Shown here: positions 49,525-58,420 of the stretch, in pieces
How the letters are laid out: each line of letters begins with the position of its first letter
Position numbering within the stretch: position 1 is the first letter of the stretch
Assembly (NCBI GenBank): GCA_026129185.1
Contig: JAHCIO010000026.1
Coordinates: 3,777 to 67,776, forward strand
Direction of reading: 5' to 3'
Source of the DNA: Promineifilum sp019695075
GTDB taxonomy: Bacteria > Chloroflexota > Anaerolineae > Promineifilales > Promineifilaceae
DNA length: 64,000 nucleotides
The notes under the pieces: generated by a model
Told to the model about the DNA's origin: nothing
Database searches by the model: none
Seen by the model: the letters and a program-made list of their open reading frames with translations, nothing else
Made by a program: the position numbers and the translations under genes

Positions 49525-51462
49525 TTAGCGCGTCACTTCGAACGTGCTGAAGACGTAATCGATCAGTTCCTCCTGCGCCGGGTCCTGGTAGATGAAAACG
49601 ATCGAGATGGCCGCATCGCTGTCCAGCATGTAGGAGAAAATCTTGAGGTGAAGCTCCATCTCCGGGTGGGCAAAGGACATGATCAGGGCCGGCTCATTGA
49701 GAGCGCTGACGATATCCTCGCGGCCTACGAAGTCCATGCCCGTCGCCGCCGGCATATTCTCCTGATAGGACTGGGCCATCTCGTCCAGGGTTCGCGGCGC
49801 GCCGGCCCGGCCAAGCTCGAACTCGACGACACCGATGAAGTTCTCGCCCAGCGCGTCGGCAAAACAGGTGCGGTAGGCTTGCTCCGGGCACTCCGCCATG
49901 CGTGAGATGTCCTCGAATTCGGCCGGGTAGGCGAAGGCAAACGGAAACAGGTCGCTTTCCCAACGGGTCAGTTCGCCGAACGGGCTAACGATGGGCGTCG
50001 GCGTCGGTTCAAACATAGTGGGCGTCGGCGCGCCTTCGTAGGCTTCGCGGACTTCAAGCTGGTAGCCGCCGGAGAGCACGCCGGTTGGCTCAATGATAAT
50101 GAGCTTGTACAAGCCCGGGCTGGGCGCCTGGAAGGTCAACTCAGCATCCGTGTCGAAGAGGCCGCCGCCGCTATTGTCGTCCTCCACACCTGAATCGAGT
50201 CCCAGCGTCGCCGAGCGGACCAATAACACCGGATCGACCAGCAGCGAACTGACGTGAATATTGACGATCTGATCCTTGCCGAGGGTCAGGTCTATGGTAT
50301 CGGCATCGTAGGGGGTATCGAGCACCCCTTCGTAGGTCTCGCCCAGTAATACTTGCTGACCATCGTCGGGATCAAGATAGGGCGTCCAGACGACGTTGCT
50401 CTTGAGCGTATAGGACTCATTGTCGTCAAAGTGCCCCAGCAACAGGTAGTACGTGCCGGGGTTCTCTACAGTTAGCCTGATCGTCTCAATACCGTGACTG
50501 GTCTCGTCGGCCAGGGCGCTGTCGTCGGGCGTGGGGCCGAGAAGCTGCATCAGCGCGTCGCCGTTGCCGTCGACTGTCACCTCCAGCTCTGTGCCCTTGT
50601 CCAGGTCAGCAGTGAATATGCGCATCTCGTCCGTGCGGTGAAGGCGAACGAAGTGCCTGTCCGCAGCTTCCAACAGGTCCGGGCCGCGCTCGCTGGCCGG
50701 CGCGCCCTGGCCGGCGACAATGCTATCCACGCGCGATCGGATGTCGGCCGTTGCCGCGATGAGGCCATACTGCGCCTCGGTGATGCGATTGCCGGTCAGG
50801 CCAACCACCTCGCCGTCCATCGTCACGGCGATGCCGCCGCTCTGGCCGCCGGCGACGGGGGCGCTCACCTGGAAATAGGTGATGTCAAATGTCTCCTGCT
50901 CGCGCAGACGCGAGATGAGTGTCTCGGTCAGCGTTGGCTTCGGGGCGCTGGTCACGTCGCCCGGATAGCCGATCAGCAGTAGCGTGTCACCGATCGCCAG
51001 TTCCTGGTTGTCGGACAGCGCCAGCGGCGCGATGTCCGTCTCCACTGGCCCCAGCACGGCCAGGTCGGCCAGCAGATCCACGCCAACGACCGGCACAGCC
51101 GCCAGCGTTGTGCCGTCGGGGAAGGTGACGATGGCGTCCTGAGCCGGCCAGACGACGTGGGCATTGGTCAGGATGTAGTTGCCCTCGATCAGCACGCCGC
51201 TGCCAAAGCCGCTGTCCGACTCGATGCGCACGACGGCCGGCGACAGGCTCTCGAAGATGCCGGTCGGCGTCAGGGGCGCGGGCGTGGCCGTGGCTGTGGG
51301 GAGAGGCGTGGGCGTCGCCGTCGGTTCAGGCGATGGGGTGGCCGTGGGTTGGGCCTGCTGGGTCAGGACAATGGCCGTGGCCACGGCATCGGCCGACGGC
51401 TGGGACGCGCAACCAACAGCAAACAGCAGAGCGGAGACGAAGGCAGCGATGAGGCGGCGCAT
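49525..51462 (-). CDS. Trypsin-like serine protease lipoprotein (copy A)
   Basis: 645 residues. The first 34 residues are identical to those of copy B apart from one position, including the signal and lipobox FAVGC; the linker differs. Catalytic His102 (ILTNAHVV), Asp133 (DLLADLAVL) and Ser208 (GGQSGGI) are present. The later beta domains (YYLLLGHFDDNESYTLKS; GLYKLIIIEPTGVLSGGY) and the C-terminal TFEVTR domain are alignable with copy B but much diverged. Each copy has its own copy of the promoter. The pair may cut different substrates or respond to different cues. Confidence 0.85.
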   Translation of the reverse strand: MRRLIAAFVSALLFAVGCASQPSADAVATAIVLTQQAQPTATPSPEPTATPTPLPTATATPAPLTPTGIFESLSPAVVRIESDSGFGSGVLIEGNYILTNAHVVWPAQDAIVTFPDGTTLAAVPVVGVDLLADLAVLGPVETDIAPLALSDNQELAIGDTLLLIGYPGDVTSAPKPTLTETLISRLREQETFDITYFQVSAPVAGGQSGGIAVTMDGEVVGLTGNRITEAQYGLIAATADIRSRVDSIVAGQGAPASERGPDLLEAADRHFVRLHRTDEMRIFTADLDKGTELEVTVDGNGDALMQLLGPTPDDSALADETSHGIETIRLTVENPGTYYLLLGHFDDNESYTLKSNVVWTPYLDPDDGQQVLLGETYEGVLDTPYDADTIDLTLGKDQIVNIHVSSLLVDPVLLVRSATLGLDSGVEDDNSGGGLFDTDAELTFQAPSPGLYKLIIIEPTGVLSGGYQLEVREAYEGAPTPTMFEPTPTPIVSPFGELTRWESDLFPFAFAYPAEFEDISRMAECPEQAYRTCFADALGENFIGVVEFELGRAGAPRTLDEMAQSYQENMPAATGMDFVGREDIVSALNEPALIMSFAHPEMELHLKIFSYMLDSDAAISIVFIYQDPAQEELIDYVFSTFEVTR

Positions 51463-51520
51463 GGTGGCTCCTATGATAAGGGATGGCGTGAATCAACCGG
51501 ACTGGAAGCCGGATGAGACG

Positions 51521-51548
51521 ATCATACCGCCCCTGGCTGTCGCGTCAA
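51521..51548 (-). promoter_or_regulatory. Promoter of protease copy A
   Basis: On the minus strand, TTGACG (51548-51543), a 16-bp spacer and TATGAT (51526-51521), followed by a leader of about 55 bases with AGGAG before the ATG at 51462. The -35 lies just after the stop codon of the upstream membrane-protein gene. The duplicate drives copy B. Confidence 0.6.
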
Positions 51549-51549
51549 C

Positions 51550-52140
51550 TTACGCTTTCATCCGCTGCAACGGCCGGACGTAACCCAGCCACAGAATGCC
51601 CGCGGCGGATGCGCCGCCGATCAGCAAACTGATGGCCCAGGGGACGGCCGCTTGCCCGCCGGCCAAGGCCACAAAGGCAATGGCCGCGCCGACGGCCAAC
51701 CCGCTGAGCAGCGCCACCGACACCGCCTGCAGGAAGCCAAAGCTGCGCAGCTTGAATGCCGGGGGCACAGTCGCCGCCGTCCAGCGGAAATAGGTCGCCA
51801 GCTCCGAGTCGTCGGCGATAAGCCGATCCTTGATCTTGTTCATGGCCCGCACGCTCTCCAGCCACGCCTGCCGCAGCCGCACCAGTTGCAGGATGGTGAT
51901 CAGCCCCAGCCCGGCCAGCAGGGCGAAGATGATCACGAAGGTCAGATAGAGCTGCCGCCGGTCGATGCCCTCGATCTGGGTGGACAGCAGCGCGGCGATG
52001 AGCGTGGCGAAGGTGACGAAGAAGTATTGCCAGGCGCGGGCGCGGTCTTCGTTGGCCTGGAAGGCGGTTTGCGCGACGTAGCTATACTCCGCGGTGATGA
52101 TGGCGCGGGCCAACTCGTCGGGGCGCTTGTCGGTCGGCAT
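51550..52140 (-). CDS. Small membrane protein, four predicted helices
   Basis: 196 residues. The N-terminal amphipathic region (ELARAIITAEYSYVAQTAFQANEDRARAWQYF) runs into two close helices; a charged loop (RQAWLESVRAMNKIKDRLIADDSELATYFRW) and two more helices follow. The layout loosely recalls SLATT-type two-helix effectors, but I see no diagnostic motif. It starts three bases after the upstream PPOX gene, so the two are probably co-transcribed. The last codons are duplicated at 49480-49496. Confidence 0.6.
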   Translation of the reverse strand: MPTDKRPDELARAIITAEYSYVAQTAFQANEDRARAWQYFFVTFATLIAALLSTQIEGIDRRQLYLTFVIIFALLAGLGLITILQLVRLRQAWLESVRAMNKIKDRLIADDSELATYFRWTAATVPPAFKLRSFGFLQAVSVALLSGLAVGAAIAFVALAGGQAAVPWAISLLIGGASAAGILWLGYVRPLQRMKA

Positions 52141-52143
52141 GGC

Positions 52144-52557
52144 CTAGTAAGCGATGACCCGCGTCGGCCGAATCTTCAGATCGACCCGGTTCTCTGTGCC
52201 GCGGCGCTCGATGGGGGCGTAGTCGCCGTAGTAGTGCTCCACGCCGCAGTAGAGTTTAGCGTGGGCGTCGATGGTCTTGTACTCCGGGTCGGGGACGATC
52301 TCCTCGACGTAGCCGCGCACGTCGATCCAGTGGAATGGGTCTTTGGGGTCGACGGCCGTCAGGGCCACCAGCGGGTTGTGGCCGGCGTTCTTCGTCTTGC
52401 GCCGGCTGTCGGTCGAATTGACGATGACGTGCGTGCCGTCCCACGAGCACCAGACGACGGAGTTCTCCGGCTGGCCGTCGGGGGCGATGGTCGTCAGCAC
52501 GGCATAGACCGGGCCGGTGAGCAGGGACAGATGCGATTCCGGGATAGTAGCGGTCAT
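52144..52557 (-). CDS. PPOX-class F420-dependent (pyridoxamine-oxidase-like) enzyme
   Basis: 137 residues with a split-barrel flavin/F420-binding fold: YAVLTTIAPDGQPENSVVWCSWDGTHVIVNSTDSRRKTKNAGHNPLVALTAVDPKDPFHWIDVRGYVEEI. The pattern matches the Rv1155-type family, which binds F420 or FMN and reduces small molecules. Actinobacteria and many Chloroflexota make F420. No F420 biosynthesis gene is in this window. Substrate unknown. Confidence 0.85.
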   Translation of the reverse strand: MTATIPESHLSLLTGPVYAVLTTIAPDGQPENSVVWCSWDGTHVIVNSTDSRRKTKNAGHNPLVALTAVDPKDPFHWIDVRGYVEEIVPDPEYKTIDAHAKLYCGVEHYYGDYAPIERRGTENRVDLKIRPTRVIAY

Positions 52558-52735
52558 GGCAGCGGCCTCCTATGCGAGGGGTGATGTTGGCTCACCATAC
52601 TGTAGCAGAAACGCAGCCGCCGGCCAGACAGTTGTAACAATCCGGGCCGATGATTGACTGGTCAATTTGTTGCCCGCCAGAGACAACTATGATACTTTCC
52701 CGCGCGGTTAGTTGCTCGTTCTGTTACCAGGCTAC

Positions 52736-53512
52736 ATGGATAGAAGCGCTGCGATCCTCTCAGTCGAAGATGTATCGCTCCACTTCGGGGGCAACACCGC
52801 CCTGAACGATGTGCGCTTCGACGTGCGTCCCGGCGAGATTCGGGCCATCATCGGCCCCAACGGCGCGGGCAAGACCTCCATCCTCAACTGCATCAGCGGC
52901 TTCTACCGGCCGCAGCAAGGGCGCATCCTCTTCAAAGGCCAACACGACCTGACGAAGACCCCGACCGACGCCATCGCCGCCCTCGGCCTGGCACGCACCT
53001 TCCAGAACATTGCCCTCTACACCGGCCTCAGCACGCTCGACAACCTCATGGCCGCGCGCCACATCCACATGAAGCAGAGCGCCCTCCAGTCGATGCTCTA
53101 CTGGGGCGCGGCCCAGCGCGAGGAAGTGCGCCACCGGCAGGTGGTGGAGGAGATCATCGACTTCCTGGAGATCGCCCACATTCGCAAGGCTGTCGTCGGC
53201 GCGCTGCCCTATGGCCTGCGCAAGCGCGTCGAACTCGGCCGCGCCCTGGCCATGGAACCCGACTTATTGCTGCTGGATGAGCCGATGGCGGGCATGAACC
53301 TGGAGGAGAAAGAGGACATGGCCCGCTTCATCCTCGACACCTATGAGCGGCGCGGCGTCACCATCGTCCTCATTGAGCACGACATGGGCCTGGTGATGGA
53401 CATCTCCGACCGCGTCGTGGTGCTCGACTTCGGCCGGGTCATCGCCGACGGCCCGCCCGACGCCATCAAGCAAGACGAGAAGGTGATTCAGGCGTATTTA
53501 GGAGAGGCATGA
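52736..53512 (+). CDS. livG: LIV-type ABC transporter ATPase LivG
   Basis: 258 residues from the ATG at 52736, where homology begins (ILSVEDVSLHFGGNTALNDV). Walker A is GPNGAGKT (40-47), the signature region LPYGLRKRVELGRAL and Walker B LLLLDEPMAGMN, with GVTIVLIEHDMGLVM as the H-loop, all as in LivG. It would pair with LivF (60062) under permeases LivH and LivM. A weak TTGTTG/GATACT promoter lies at about 52667-52696. It is the first gene of the co-oriented cluster that runs to 62186. Confidence 0.9.
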   Translation: MDRSAAILSVEDVSLHFGGNTALNDVRFDVRPGEIRAIIGPNGAGKTSILNCISGFYRPQQGRILFKGQHDLTKTPTDAIAALGLARTFQNIALYTGLSTLDNLMAARHIHMKQSALQSMLYWGAAQREEVRHRQVVEEIIDFLEIAHIRKAVVGALPYGLRKRVELGRALAMEPDLLLLDEPMAGMNLEEKEDMARFILDTYERRGVTIVLIEHDMGLVMDISDRVVVLDFGRVIADGPPDAIKQDEKVIQAYLGEA

Positions 53513-53515
53513 CTC

Positions 53516-53616
53516 AATTAGGAATTACGAATTAGGAATTAAGAATGAAGAGCGCCCGTTTGTGACGCTCTCTTCATTCCCAATTCCCAATTCCCAATTC
53601 CTAATTCCTAATTGGC
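53516..53616. repeat. Inverted AATTAGGAATT-type dispersed repeat
   Basis: AATTAGGAATTACGAATTAG and AGGAATTAAGAATGAAGAG on the left face CTCTTCATTCCCAATTCCC and CCTAATTCCTAATT on the right, a long imperfect inverted repeat around a G/C loop. It fills the gap between livG and the acyl-CoA synthetase. It is much more AT-rich than its surroundings and could affect readthrough. Confidence 0.75.
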
Positions 53617-53619
53617 CCC

Positions 53620-55542
53620 ATGGACGCAACCGCTCAAACTCTCCCCCAGTTCCTCCTCCGCCAGGCGCAGACGCAGCCGGCCGGCAAGGTAGCCATGCGG
53701 CAGAAAGAGTTCGGCATCTGGCGCGAATTCACCTGGACCAACTCCTACGCCGAGATACGCGCGCTGGGCATGGGGTTGATCGCGCTCGGGGCGCGGCGCG
53801 GCGACACCATCGCCACCGTCGGCGACAACGACCGCTACCATGTCTGGAGCTACCTGGCCTTGCAAGCCATCGGCGCGGCCCAGGTCGGCCTGTTCACCGA
53901 CGCCACGCCGGCCGAGATGGCCTACATCATTGACCACAGCGACGCCACTTTTGTCCTGGCCAAAGACCAAGAGCAGTGCGACAAGCTGCTCGACATCCGC
54001 GCCCAGATTCCCAAGGTGCATCGCGTCATTTACTGGGACGAGCGCGGCCTGTGGCACTACGACGAGCCGTGGCTGCTGCCCTTCGCGGAAGTCCAGGCGT
54101 TGGGACGGGAGCTGACCGCCCGCGAACCCGACCGCTTCGAGACGGAGGTCGCCCTGGGCGCGGCCGGCGACCCGGCCATGCTGTGCTATACCTCCGGCAC
54201 GACCGGCCGGCCGAAGGGCGTCGTCCTCAGCCACGGCAACATCATCAGCGCCATCCGCCTCTACCACGACGTTGACCCCCGCCGCGACACCGACAACCAC
54301 GTCAGCTTCATGCCGATGGGCTGGATTGCCGAGCCGATCCTGGGCATCGCCGCCCACGTCTTCGCCGGGCTGATCCTCAACTTCCCCGAAGAGCCGGAGA
54401 CAGTGCGGCAGAACGTCCGCGAGATCGCTCCGGAGATGCTCTTCTACAACTCGCGCCTGTGGGACTCGCTGGTGGGCACGGTGCAGGTGCGCATGAACGA
54501 CGCCACCTGGCTCAACCGGATGCTCTACCGCCGCTTCCTGCCCATCGGCTACCGCATGGCCGACGCCCGTTTCGGCGGCAAGCCGGCCGGGGTGGGCGTT
54601 CGCGCCGCCTATGCTCTGGGCGACCGGCTCGTCTTCGGCCCCCTGCGCGACCAGTTGGGCCTGTCGCGCGTGCGCGCCGCCTACACCGCCGGCTCGGCCC
54701 TCAGCCCCGACGCAATGCGCTTCTTCCACGCCCTGGGCGTCAACCTGAAGCAGATCTACGGCTCGACTGAGGTCACCGGCGGGGCGACTATCCATCGCGA
54801 CGCGGCCATCAAGTTCGCCAGCGTCGGCCCGCCCGCGCCGGGCATCGACATCCGCATCGCCGACGACGGCGAGATTCAGATCGCCGGGCCGACGGTGATG
54901 CAGGGCTACTATAAGGACCCCGACACCACCGCCCGCGACATCCTCACCGACGCCGACGGCCGGCGCTGGTTCCGCACCGGCGACGCCGGGGCCATCGACG
55001 CCGACGGCCATCTCATCTACCTCGACCGCGTCAAGGATATGCTGACGCTGGCCGGCGGTGAGCGCTTCTCGCCGCAGTTCATCGAGGGGCGGCTGAAGTT
55101 CAGCCCCTACGTGCGCGACGTGATGGCCGCCGGCGGCGAGACGCGCGCCTTCGCTACGGCGCTGATCATCATCGACTATGAGAACGTCGGCCAGTGGGCG
55201 GAGAAGCAGCGCATCCCCTACACAACCTTCGTAGACCTGTCACAGCGCCCGCAAGTCTACGAACTGATCCGCCATGCCGTGGAGGAGGTCAACGCCTCGC
55301 TGCCGCCGGGGGCGCGGCTGCGGCGCTTTGTGCTGATGCATAAGGAGTTCGACGCCGACGAAGCCGAGATGACGCGCACGCGCAAGCTGCGCCGCGGCTT
55401 CCTCTACGAGCGCTACGGCGACATCATCGAGGCCATGTACCGCGGCGACGACAGCATCCACGTGCGCGCGCCGGTGAGGTATCAAGATGGGAGTGAGGGG
55501 TTTGTAAAAACGGAAATACGTGTGCTGAAGCTAGAGCCATAA
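53620..55542 (+). CDS. Long-chain acyl-CoA synthetase (AMP-forming)
   Basis: 640 residues. The AMP-binding motif is LCYTSGTTGRPKGVVLSHGN, then YGSTEVTGG, RTGDAGAIDADG and DRVKDMLTLAGGERFSP, with a C-terminal domain lacking a long extension. The pattern is closest to FAA1/FadD15-type long-chain ligases. It activates a carboxylic acid via an acyl-AMP to a CoA thioester in the cytoplasm. Its location between livG and livH is a recurring arrangement for importers whose substrate is activated on entry. Exact acid unknown. Confidence 0.9.
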   Translation: MDATAQTLPQFLLRQAQTQPAGKVAMRQKEFGIWREFTWTNSYAEIRALGMGLIALGARRGDTIATVGDNDRYHVWSYLALQAIGAAQVGLFTDATPAEMAYIIDHSDATFVLAKDQEQCDKLLDIRAQIPKVHRVIYWDERGLWHYDEPWLLPFAEVQALGRELTAREPDRFETEVALGAAGDPAMLCYTSGTTGRPKGVVLSHGNIISAIRLYHDVDPRRDTDNHVSFMPMGWIAEPILGIAAHVFAGLILNFPEEPETVRQNVREIAPEMLFYNSRLWDSLVGTVQVRMNDATWLNRMLYRRFLPIGYRMADARFGGKPAGVGVRAAYALGDRLVFGPLRDQLGLSRVRAAYTAGSALSPDAMRFFHALGVNLKQIYGSTEVTGGATIHRDAAIKFASVGPPAPGIDIRIADDGEIQIAGPTVMQGYYKDPDTTARDILTDADGRRWFRTGDAGAIDADGHLIYLDRVKDMLTLAGGERFSPQFIEGRLKFSPYVRDVMAAGGETRAFATALIIIDYENVGQWAEKQRIPYTTFVDLSQRPQVYELIRHAVEEVNASLPPGARLRRFVLMHKEFDADEAEMTRTRKLRRGFLYERYGDIIEAMYRGDDSIHVRAPVRYQDGSEGFVKTEIRVLKLEP

Positions 55543-55560
55543 TGATAGAGGGGGAAGGGA

Positions 55561-55797
55561 TTGGATTTCGAGATCGTTGGTGAAATTCGCGAAGTTGAGA
55601 CGATTGCAATTGGAACGAAGATCCGCGAAGTGCGCCGGCTGCGCAAACATTATGGACACGGGCGCTGGCGCAAGATGAAGGGCATCGCCCTTGTTCGGTT
55701 GAAAGATGGAACAACGCACACAGCGGAAGTCCACTGGTATGAGGCGCACGGTATCGGCAGAAAAGAGTTCAAGCTGAAGTTTCCGTTACTGGACTGA
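55561..55797 (+). CDS. Small conserved-looking protein
   Basis: 78 residues starting at TTG 55561 with GGGGGAAGGG directly upstream. Sequence DFEIVGEIREVETIAIGTKIREVRRLRKHYGHGRWRKMKGIALVRLKDGTTHTAEVHWYEAHGIGRKEFKLK looks like a basic, beta-rich domain. Similar small proteins are often paired with another of ~80 residues, as here. Function unknown. Lower GC than the neighbouring transporter genes suggests an insertion into the operon. Confidence 0.65.
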   Translation: MDFEIVGEIREVETIAIGTKIREVRRLRKHYGHGRWRKMKGIALVRLKDGTTHTAEVHWYEAHGIGRKEFKLKFPLLD

Positions 55798-55799
55798 CT

Positions 55800-56036
55800 A
55801 TGAATGAGACTGAATCCCACATGCAATTTGCTCTATGCCTGGACAATGCAAGCTACGAGGCTTCGCTCGAACTGGGCAAGCTCTACCGAGTTGTGATCGA
55901 TGACCAAGCCGAGGCACGAGGCTACGTGCGCATCATCGATGAAAGCGGCGAAGACTATGCCTATGACATAGAGCGTTTTTACTTACTGACCCTGCCAGAG
56001 TCGGTGGAACAAACGCTCTTGCTGGCTATAAGCTGA
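55800..56036 (+). CDS. Small acidic protein paired with the preceding gene
   Basis: 78 residues starting two bases after the stop of 55561-55797; the ATG eight codons in (MQFALCLDN) is an alternative start. It is acidic and predicted beta-rich (LYRVVIDDQAEARGYVRIIDESGEDYAYDIERFYLL). The C-terminal VIDESGEDYLY..F style is common in small proteins of Cyanobacteria and Chloroflexota next to basic partners. A toxin-antitoxin-like or chaperone pair is possible but unproven. Confidence 0.65.
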   Translation: MNETESHMQFALCLDNASYEASLELGKLYRVVIDDQAEARGYVRIIDESGEDYAYDIERFYLLTLPESVEQTLLLAIS

Positions 56037-56042
56037 CCGCTC

Positions 56043-56978
56043 ATGAACTGGCAACTCGTCCCCCAACAACTGGTTACCGGCGTGCTCAATGGCGGCATCA
56101 TCGCCATCATTGCCCTGGGCATCGTCCTCATCTATCGCTCGTCGGAGGTGTTCAACTTCGCCCACGGGCAGATGGTCATGCTCGGCGCGTTCCTGACGTG
56201 GTGGTTTGCCGGTGGCAATGAGACCGGCAAGGAGTTGTTCAACCTGCCGCTGTGGGCGGCCGTGCCGCTGGCCATCGTCGTCATGGCCGCGCTGGGCCTG
56301 GTCATCGAGCGGCTGGCGCTGCGGCCAATGACCGGCCAACCGCTGCTGGCCATCATCCTCATGACCCTCGGCCTGGCCCAACTGCTGGAAGGCGCCACGG
56401 CCATCATCTTCGGCATTGAACCAAAGAACAACTTCCCGGCTCCCTTCTCGCCCAGCGACGTGATCAGCATCCCCTTCCCCGGCGCGTTCAACGACACGAT
56501 CATCATCAAGCAAGCCCTGCTGGCCACTTTTGTCGTTGCCATCGTTGCCGGGTTGATGTTCATGCTCTTCTTCCAATACACGCGCACCGGCCTGGCCATG
56601 CGGGCGACGTCGGCCGACCACGAGCTGGCCCGCAGCGTGGGCATCAATGTGCCGCGCGTCTTCGGCCTGTCGTGGGCCATCGCCGGCATCATCGCCACCC
56701 TCGGCGGCGTCTTGCTGGCCACACTGACCGGCGTCAGCCTGAGTCTAGGCGTTGTCGCCCTGGTTGCCTTCCCGGCCATCCTGCTGGGCGGCTTGCAGTC
56801 GTTCGTCGGGGCGCTCATCGGCGGGTTGCTCATTGGGCTGGCCCAGGCGCTGGTGCAGGCGTCGTCGGTGCAGGTCGTGCGCAACTCGTCGGAGATCGCC
56901 CCCTACCTGTTGCTGCTGGTCGTCCTGCTCATCCGCCCCGAAGGGCTGTTCGGCGAGAAGCGCATCGAGCGCGTCTAG
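56043..56978 (+). CDS. livH: LIV-type ABC permease LivH
   Basis: 311 residues with about eight membrane helices and the LivH signatures YRSSEVFNFAHGQMVMLGAF, GLVIERLALRP and GLAMRATSADHELARSVGINVPRVFGLSWAIAGIIATLGG, the last being the coupling loop. It forms the translocation pore with LivM, 12 bases downstream. LIV-family systems import branched-chain or aromatic amino acids, amides, urea or aromatic acids. Confidence 0.93.
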   Translation: MNWQLVPQQLVTGVLNGGIIAIIALGIVLIYRSSEVFNFAHGQMVMLGAFLTWWFAGGNETGKELFNLPLWAAVPLAIVVMAALGLVIERLALRPMTGQPLLAIILMTLGLAQLLEGATAIIFGIEPKNNFPAPFSPSDVISIPFPGAFNDTIIIKQALLATFVVAIVAGLMFMLFFQYTRTGLAMRATSADHELARSVGINVPRVFGLSWAIAGIIATLGGVLLATLTGVSLSLGVVALVAFPAILLGGLQSFVGALIGGLLIGLAQALVQASSVQVVRNSSEIAPYLLLLVVLLIRPEGLFGEKRIERV

Positions 56979-56990
56979 AGAGAGACCATC

Positions 56991-58058
56991 ATGGCCGCAC
57001 TTCGCCCCGCCGGAGACTTTGACCGCAGCTATGAGCAGGACATGGCCGTTCTCCGCCGGCCGTGGCAATGGGCCGCGCTGGCCCTGGGCGCGGCCGTCGC
57101 GCTGACCGCGCCGCTGTGGGCCAGCGCCTACATCGTCACTACGGCCAACACCATCTTCTACACCATCATCGCCGTCCAGGGCCTCAACGTCCTGACCGGC
57201 TACACCGGCCAAATCTCCCTCGGCCAGGCGGCGTTCATGCTCGTCGGCGGCTACACGTCGGCCCTGGTCACGACCCACTTCGGCCTGCCCTTCCCGCTGG
57301 CGGTGCTGGTCGCCGGGCTGGTGGCCGGGTTGGTGGGGTTGCTCTTCGGCCTGCCGTCGCTGCGCGTCAAGGGCTTCTACCTGGCCATGGCCACGCTGGC
57401 GGCCCAGTTCATCATCCCCTGGATCAGCCGCCACGCCTTGCCCGACCTGCTCGGCGGCACCTCCGGCCGCATCGACGTGCCCGTGCCGGTCATCCTGGGC
57501 GTCCACTTTAGCGAGACGAGCCAGTACTACTACCTCTCGCTGATCGCTTTGGTGTTGACGACGCTGGCGGTGCTGAACATCAGCCGCTCGCGGTTGGGGC
57601 GGGCGCTGGTGTCCATCCGCGACAACGATCTGGCCGCCGAGTTGCTGGGCGTCAGCCTGTTCGGGTACAAGCTACGGGCGTTCTTCATCGCCTCCTTCCT
57701 GGCCGGCATCGCCGGGGCGCTGAAGGCCCATAGCCAGCGCGGCGTGGGCACGGAGTTCGGCTATGGCCTGGAGGAGTCGATCATCCTGCTGGGCATGCTG
57801 GTCATCGGCGGGTTGGGCACAAACCTGGGGCCGTTCCTGGGCGTGACGGCCGTCGTCCTGCTGGAAGACCTGGCGGGGCTGACGGGCCAGAAGATGGCCA
57901 AGTGGTTCCCGGCGTTGCAGGCGCGCTTCCTGACATCGTTCCGGCCGATCTTCTTCGGCCTGGTGCTGATGCTCTTTCTGATTTTCGAGTCGCGCGGCCT
58001 GGCCCACCGCTGGCAGATGATCAAGGCCGCCTGGCGATTACGGCCGTTCGCGCGCTAA
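56991..58058 (+). CDS. livM: LIV-type ABC permease LivM
   Basis: 355 residues with an N-terminal cytoplasmic stretch of ~20 residues and about ten helices. LivM motifs are NVLTGYTGQISLGQAAFMLVGGYTSA, FYLAMATLAAQFI and RSRLGRALVSIRDNDLAAELLGVSLFGYKLRAFFIASFLAGIAGAL. It partners LivH. The gap to the next gene is filled with dispersed repeats (58073-58276). Confidence 0.93.
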   Translation: MAALRPAGDFDRSYEQDMAVLRRPWQWAALALGAAVALTAPLWASAYIVTTANTIFYTIIAVQGLNVLTGYTGQISLGQAAFMLVGGYTSALVTTHFGLPFPLAVLVAGLVAGLVGLLFGLPSLRVKGFYLAMATLAAQFIIPWISRHALPDLLGGTSGRIDVPVPVILGVHFSETSQYYYLSLIALVLTTLAVLNISRSRLGRALVSIRDNDLAAELLGVSLFGYKLRAFFIASFLAGIAGALKAHSQRGVGTEFGYGLEESIILLGMLVIGGLGTNLGPFLGVTAVVLLEDLAGLTGQKMAKWFPALQARFLTSFRPIFFGLVLMLFLIFESRGLAHRWQMIKAAWRLRPFAR

Positions 58059-58072
58059 CGACGAGTTTGGCG

Positions 58073-58276
58073 GCATCCGCAGCCGCAGATGCGGGCGGGT
58101 GCGCCCCGTTCGCGCATCTGAGGATGCGCACTCTGCGGTGGCGGGTGGCGGATGGCAGGTGGCGCGTGGCACGCGTGGCGCGTGGCGGAGTCCGCATCCT
58201 CAGATGCGGGCGGGTGCGGCACGAACGCGCGCATCTGAGGATGCGCACTCTGCGATAGCATCTGAGGCTGCGCGCC
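58073..58276. repeat. Two GCATCTGAGGATGC inverted repeats with a GGTGGCG spacer
   Basis: The first element (58073-58127) has one degenerate and one intact arm. The second (58194-58208 with 58230-58244) is perfect and is the same family as 4447-4501. Between them lies a GTGGCG-rich low-complexity spacer (about 58137-58187). A partial third arm follows at 58260. The 362-bp gap 58059-58420 holds no gene that I can see. Confidence 0.85.
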
Positions 58277-58420
58277 CTGCGGCAATCGAATGCACAGACC
58301 GCGTCCGAAACGCGGTTCGGCAGAGAGGGACGAACAATAAACGACAAATCATCAACGCCCGACGTTCGTCCCCCACAGTTTTATCAAAGAGGTGAGCGTG
58401 TTGTGAAAGGAGAAAGTGGG

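Noticed and set aside
51550..52140. Possible SLATT-type effector membrane protein of a defence system
   Set aside because: Only the helix layout is similar; no SMODS, nucleotidyltransferase or other defence gene is adjacent.
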